Of a DNA stretch of 6,662 nt, positions 5,397 through 6,662 are shown piece by piece. Numbering within the stretch: the stretch's first letter is position 1; each line of letters begins with the position of its first letter. The DNA comes from Anaerolineaceae bacterium (GTDB taxonomy: Bacteria; Chloroflexota; Anaerolineae; Anaerolineales; Anaerolineaceae): the NCBI GenBank assembly GCA_011620445.1, contig WOZB01000197.1:1-6662 (forward strand), in the 5' to 3' direction. Under the pieces are notes generated by a model, which was not told the origin of the DNA, did no database searches, and worked only from the letters and a program-made list of their open reading frames with translations. A program made the translations under genes and the position numbers.

Positions 5397-6374
5397 ATGT
5401 TACGTTCAGTATTCGGATTTGATTGGAAAAAGTCTAATTCACACTGGTTATTATTGACTAAGTTTATTGATGCCCGGGTTCAAAATTACTTCTCTGGAAT
5501 GGAAGCTTGGGAAGCTGTCCTGGGCGAAAAACCATCTCAATCAATCAAAAGGTTTGTCGATGAAGGATTAATTGGACCGGCAGATCTGGAAAATGCACTT
5601 AGTTGTAAATATTCTTTGCCTGAATTAAAGAATTTGTCGAAGCAATATGGACTTCCAGTTTCCGGCAAAAAGATTGACTTAATAAAAAGACTCTTAGCCA
5701 CAGATCCTGTAACAATGAAAAAATCTATGGCAGGTCTGACAATTCTCCAATGCCTTCCAAAAGGTAAAGAGATGGCAGAAGAATATTTAAAAACCCAGAA
5801 TGAGAGGCGCAATCACGTAGAAGCGCAAGTACTTGAATATATTAAACAGGGAATGTACAGGGAAGCATGCTTGGCAATGGGTGCGTTTGAGGCTGAGCAA
5901 GTTTTTCCTCGCGGCCTAGGAACGAACTGGAAAAATTACAACCCAGATCGTGATGTGGATTTATTAAACTTAATTTTCAAAGATAAACCAAAAATATTGT
6001 CAGGGGTGACCGACGATAACTTGAATATTCTCAGAGTGGGCGCATCAATGATGATCCTATGGGGAGTAAACTCGGCAAAGAAATGGATGCCAACCGACTT
6101 ATCCTTGAATTTGGCATTTGATAACGACACGGCCGCAAGAATGGTTTTATTTCATGCCAGATATAAATCAAATATTGCCCAATACAAAAAAAACTATGAC
6201 GTTGTTAAATCAGTAGAAATTCTAACAACCTCCGACTCTTGTGATGAATGTAAAAAATTTGCTGGCAAAAGATATTCTCTCAATAATGTACCCGAATTGC
6301 CCCATGAAAAATGCACGCACAAATATGGTTGCCGCTGTATAGCTTCGCCTGTTGTCGATATTTGGTCACAATGA
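5397..6374 (+). CDS. SAP-domain protein with C-terminal Cys/His cluster (phage gpF-like tail)
   Basis: A 325-residue soluble protein that I do not recognise as a whole. Residues about 67-103 match a SAP domain (two helices around LKNLSKQYGLPVSGKKIDLIKRL), usually a DNA-binding motif. The middle (110-270) is helical, charged and without known motifs. The C-terminus reads TTSDSCDECKKFAGKRYSL and then LPHEKCTHKYGCRC, i.e. C282-x2-C285, GKRY at 290-293, H303, C306, C312 and C314. This layout (D..C..C....GK.Y.....P.LPH..C...) resembles the C-terminal part of phage head-morphogenesis proteins (Mu gpF/SPP1 gp7 type) and probably binds zinc. The full head-protein domain is not evident, so I do not call it a capsid protein. 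GGAGGG (5388-5393) lies only 3 nt before the ATG. The gene is clearly A+T-richer than murE or lctP, suggesting acquisition. It converges with an HNH nuclease gene. Confidence 0.88.
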   Translation: MLRSVFGFDWKKSNSHWLLLTKFIDARVQNYFSGMEAWEAVLGEKPSQSIKRFVDEGLIGPADLENALSCKYSLPELKNLSKQYGLPVSGKKIDLIKRLLATDPVTMKKSMAGLTILQCLPKGKEMAEEYLKTQNERRNHVEAQVLEYIKQGMYREACLAMGAFEAEQVFPRGLGTNWKNYNPDRDVDLLNLIFKDKPKILSGVTDDNLNILRVGASMMILWGVNSAKKWMPTDLSLNLAFDNDTAARMVLFHARYKSNIAQYKKNYDVVKSVEILTTSDSCDECKKFAGKRYSLNNVPELPHEKCTHKYGCRCIASPVVDIWSQ

Positions 6375-6402
6375 TACAAAAGCTTGTCAATTGTATGAAG
6401 AC

Positions 6403-6437
6403 AGGGCGGAGTGATGAAAAGAGCACCATTCCGCCCT
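6403..6437. terminator. Strong hairpin between convergent genes, probable bidirectional terminator
   Basis: The arms 6403-6416 and 6424-6437 pair over 14 positions with one mismatch and one G-T pair, around a 7-nt A/G-rich loop (AAAAGAG). The outer 8 bp (AGGGCGGA/TCCGCCCT) are perfect. It lies in the 78-bp gap between the ends of the SAP gene (+) and the HNH gene (-). T-tracts are poor on both sides, so termination may be partial or factor-assisted. Confidence 0.6.
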
Positions 6438-6440
6438 ACT
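6431..6440 (+). repeat. Distal copy of the tRNA-Leu 3'-end repeat (possible att site)
   Basis: CCGCCCTACT here is identical to 4893-4902. It overlaps the right arm of the terminator-like hairpin. The two copies enclose about 1.5 kb with the small-protein gene and the SAP gene. Flanking bases do not match, so the duplication is short. Confidence 0.35.
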
Positions 6441-6452
6441 ACTTTGCGAACC

Positions 6453-6662
6453 CTATCCCCGATAAACACTTTCATTATGCCACTCCAGATATTCACGTGA
6501 GGGTCTGTCCATCCAATTTTGTGGAGGGCGCATAGGCTCACCATTATATTTGTAATAATCCCTTCCGTTTTCAAATTCTTCTCTGATTCTTCGGCTAACC
6601 TCTATTTTTAAGTCTGGCGTGATGGTCATATAGCCTTTGTCAAAAAGGGTGTGAATATCTTG
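6453..6662 (-). CDS. HNH endonuclease family protein, C-terminal 69 residues (partial)
   Basis: The minus strand is open from the right window edge to TAG at 6453-6455. It begins DIHTLFDKGYMTITPDLKIE, continues SRRIREEFENGRDYY, and ends with PSREYLEWHNESVYRG. This is the characteristic tail of a family of stand-alone HNH endonucleases (predicted restriction endonuclease type), in which the HNH motif lies just upstream of the DIHxLFDxGY segment and therefore outside this window. The final EWHNE.V..G block is nearly diagnostic for the family. Whether the catalytic part is intact cannot be judged. It lies tail to tail with the SAP gene and is likewise A+T-rich. Likely role: DNA cleavage, in defence or as part of a mobile element. 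Confidence 0.82.
   Translation of the reverse strand, partial: QDIHTLFDKGYMTITPDLKIEVSRRIREEFENGRDYYKYNGEPMRPPQNWMDRPSREYLEWHNESVYRG

Noticed and set aside
6374..6396. ATACAA/TTGTAT inverted repeat after the SAP stop
   Set aside because: Six A+T-rich pairs with an 11-nt loop are too weak and too likely by chance; the adjacent GC-rich hairpin is a far better terminator.
6194..6574. 126-residue open frame on the minus strand
   Set aside because: Overlaps the conserved Cys/His tail of the SAP protein and uses a different frame from the well-matched HNH tail.
1..6662. CRISPR array, insertion sequence or rRNA
   Set aside because: No regularly spaced repeats, transposase motifs or terminal inverted repeats, and no rRNA-like conserved segments were seen on either strand.

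Overview
The window looks like a piece of a bacterial chromosome with a conserved, moderately GC-rich left part and a visibly more A+T-rich accessory part on the right. Several details point towards Chloroflexota, perhaps an Anaerolineae-like lineage: a Tyr-Leu-Pro-Leu-Val-Val tail followed by a Pro-rich linker after the small gene at 5024, the GTDGKTT variant of the Mur-ligase P-loop, and the general gene style. This placement is inference; no taxonomic marker gene is present.

Left edge (1-809, + strand): a decayed extended-SDR epimerase/dehydratase gene with a frameshift, two nonsense codons and an internal deletion that removed the catalytic region. It converges on the next block. Positions 848-4692 are a minus-strand block read right to left: an LctP-family lactate permease, a 64-residue two-helix membrane protein, a MurE-type Mur ligase, and then a DUF1232 membrane protein. 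The first three are separated by 4 bp and then overlap by 4 bp (ATGA), so they are almost certainly one transcript. DUF1232 follows murE after 59 bp and has its own candidate -10 box. Both lctP and the DUF1232 gene have a perfect TATAAT so close to the start codon that their mRNAs would be almost leaderless.

Middle (4795-5350): divergent from lctP lies a tRNA-Leu(UAA) gene with its own extended -10 promoter. It is followed by a small basic single-helix protein gene (5024-5233). That gene has a strong extended -10 promoter, a dyad over its -35 zone, and an 11-bp hairpin that would start at the 5' end of the mRNA and end against the Shine-Dalgarno sequence. The reading frame continues past its stop into a Pro-rich stretch interrupted by a further stop, which suggests a truncated longer ancestor.

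Right edge (5397-6662): an A+T-rich gene for a 325-residue protein with a SAP domain and a C-terminal Cys/His cluster like that of phage head-morphogenesis proteins. It converges, across a 14-bp terminator-like hairpin, on the 3' end of an HNH endonuclease gene that runs off the window. The last 8 bases of the tRNA plus 2 more (CCGCCCTACT) recur exactly in that hairpin, 1.5 kb downstream. This is a possible, but short, attachment-site duplication around the SAP gene.

The two most unusual things are the permease/small membrane protein/murE operon and the tRNA-adjacent accessory segment carrying the SAP-Cys/His gene.
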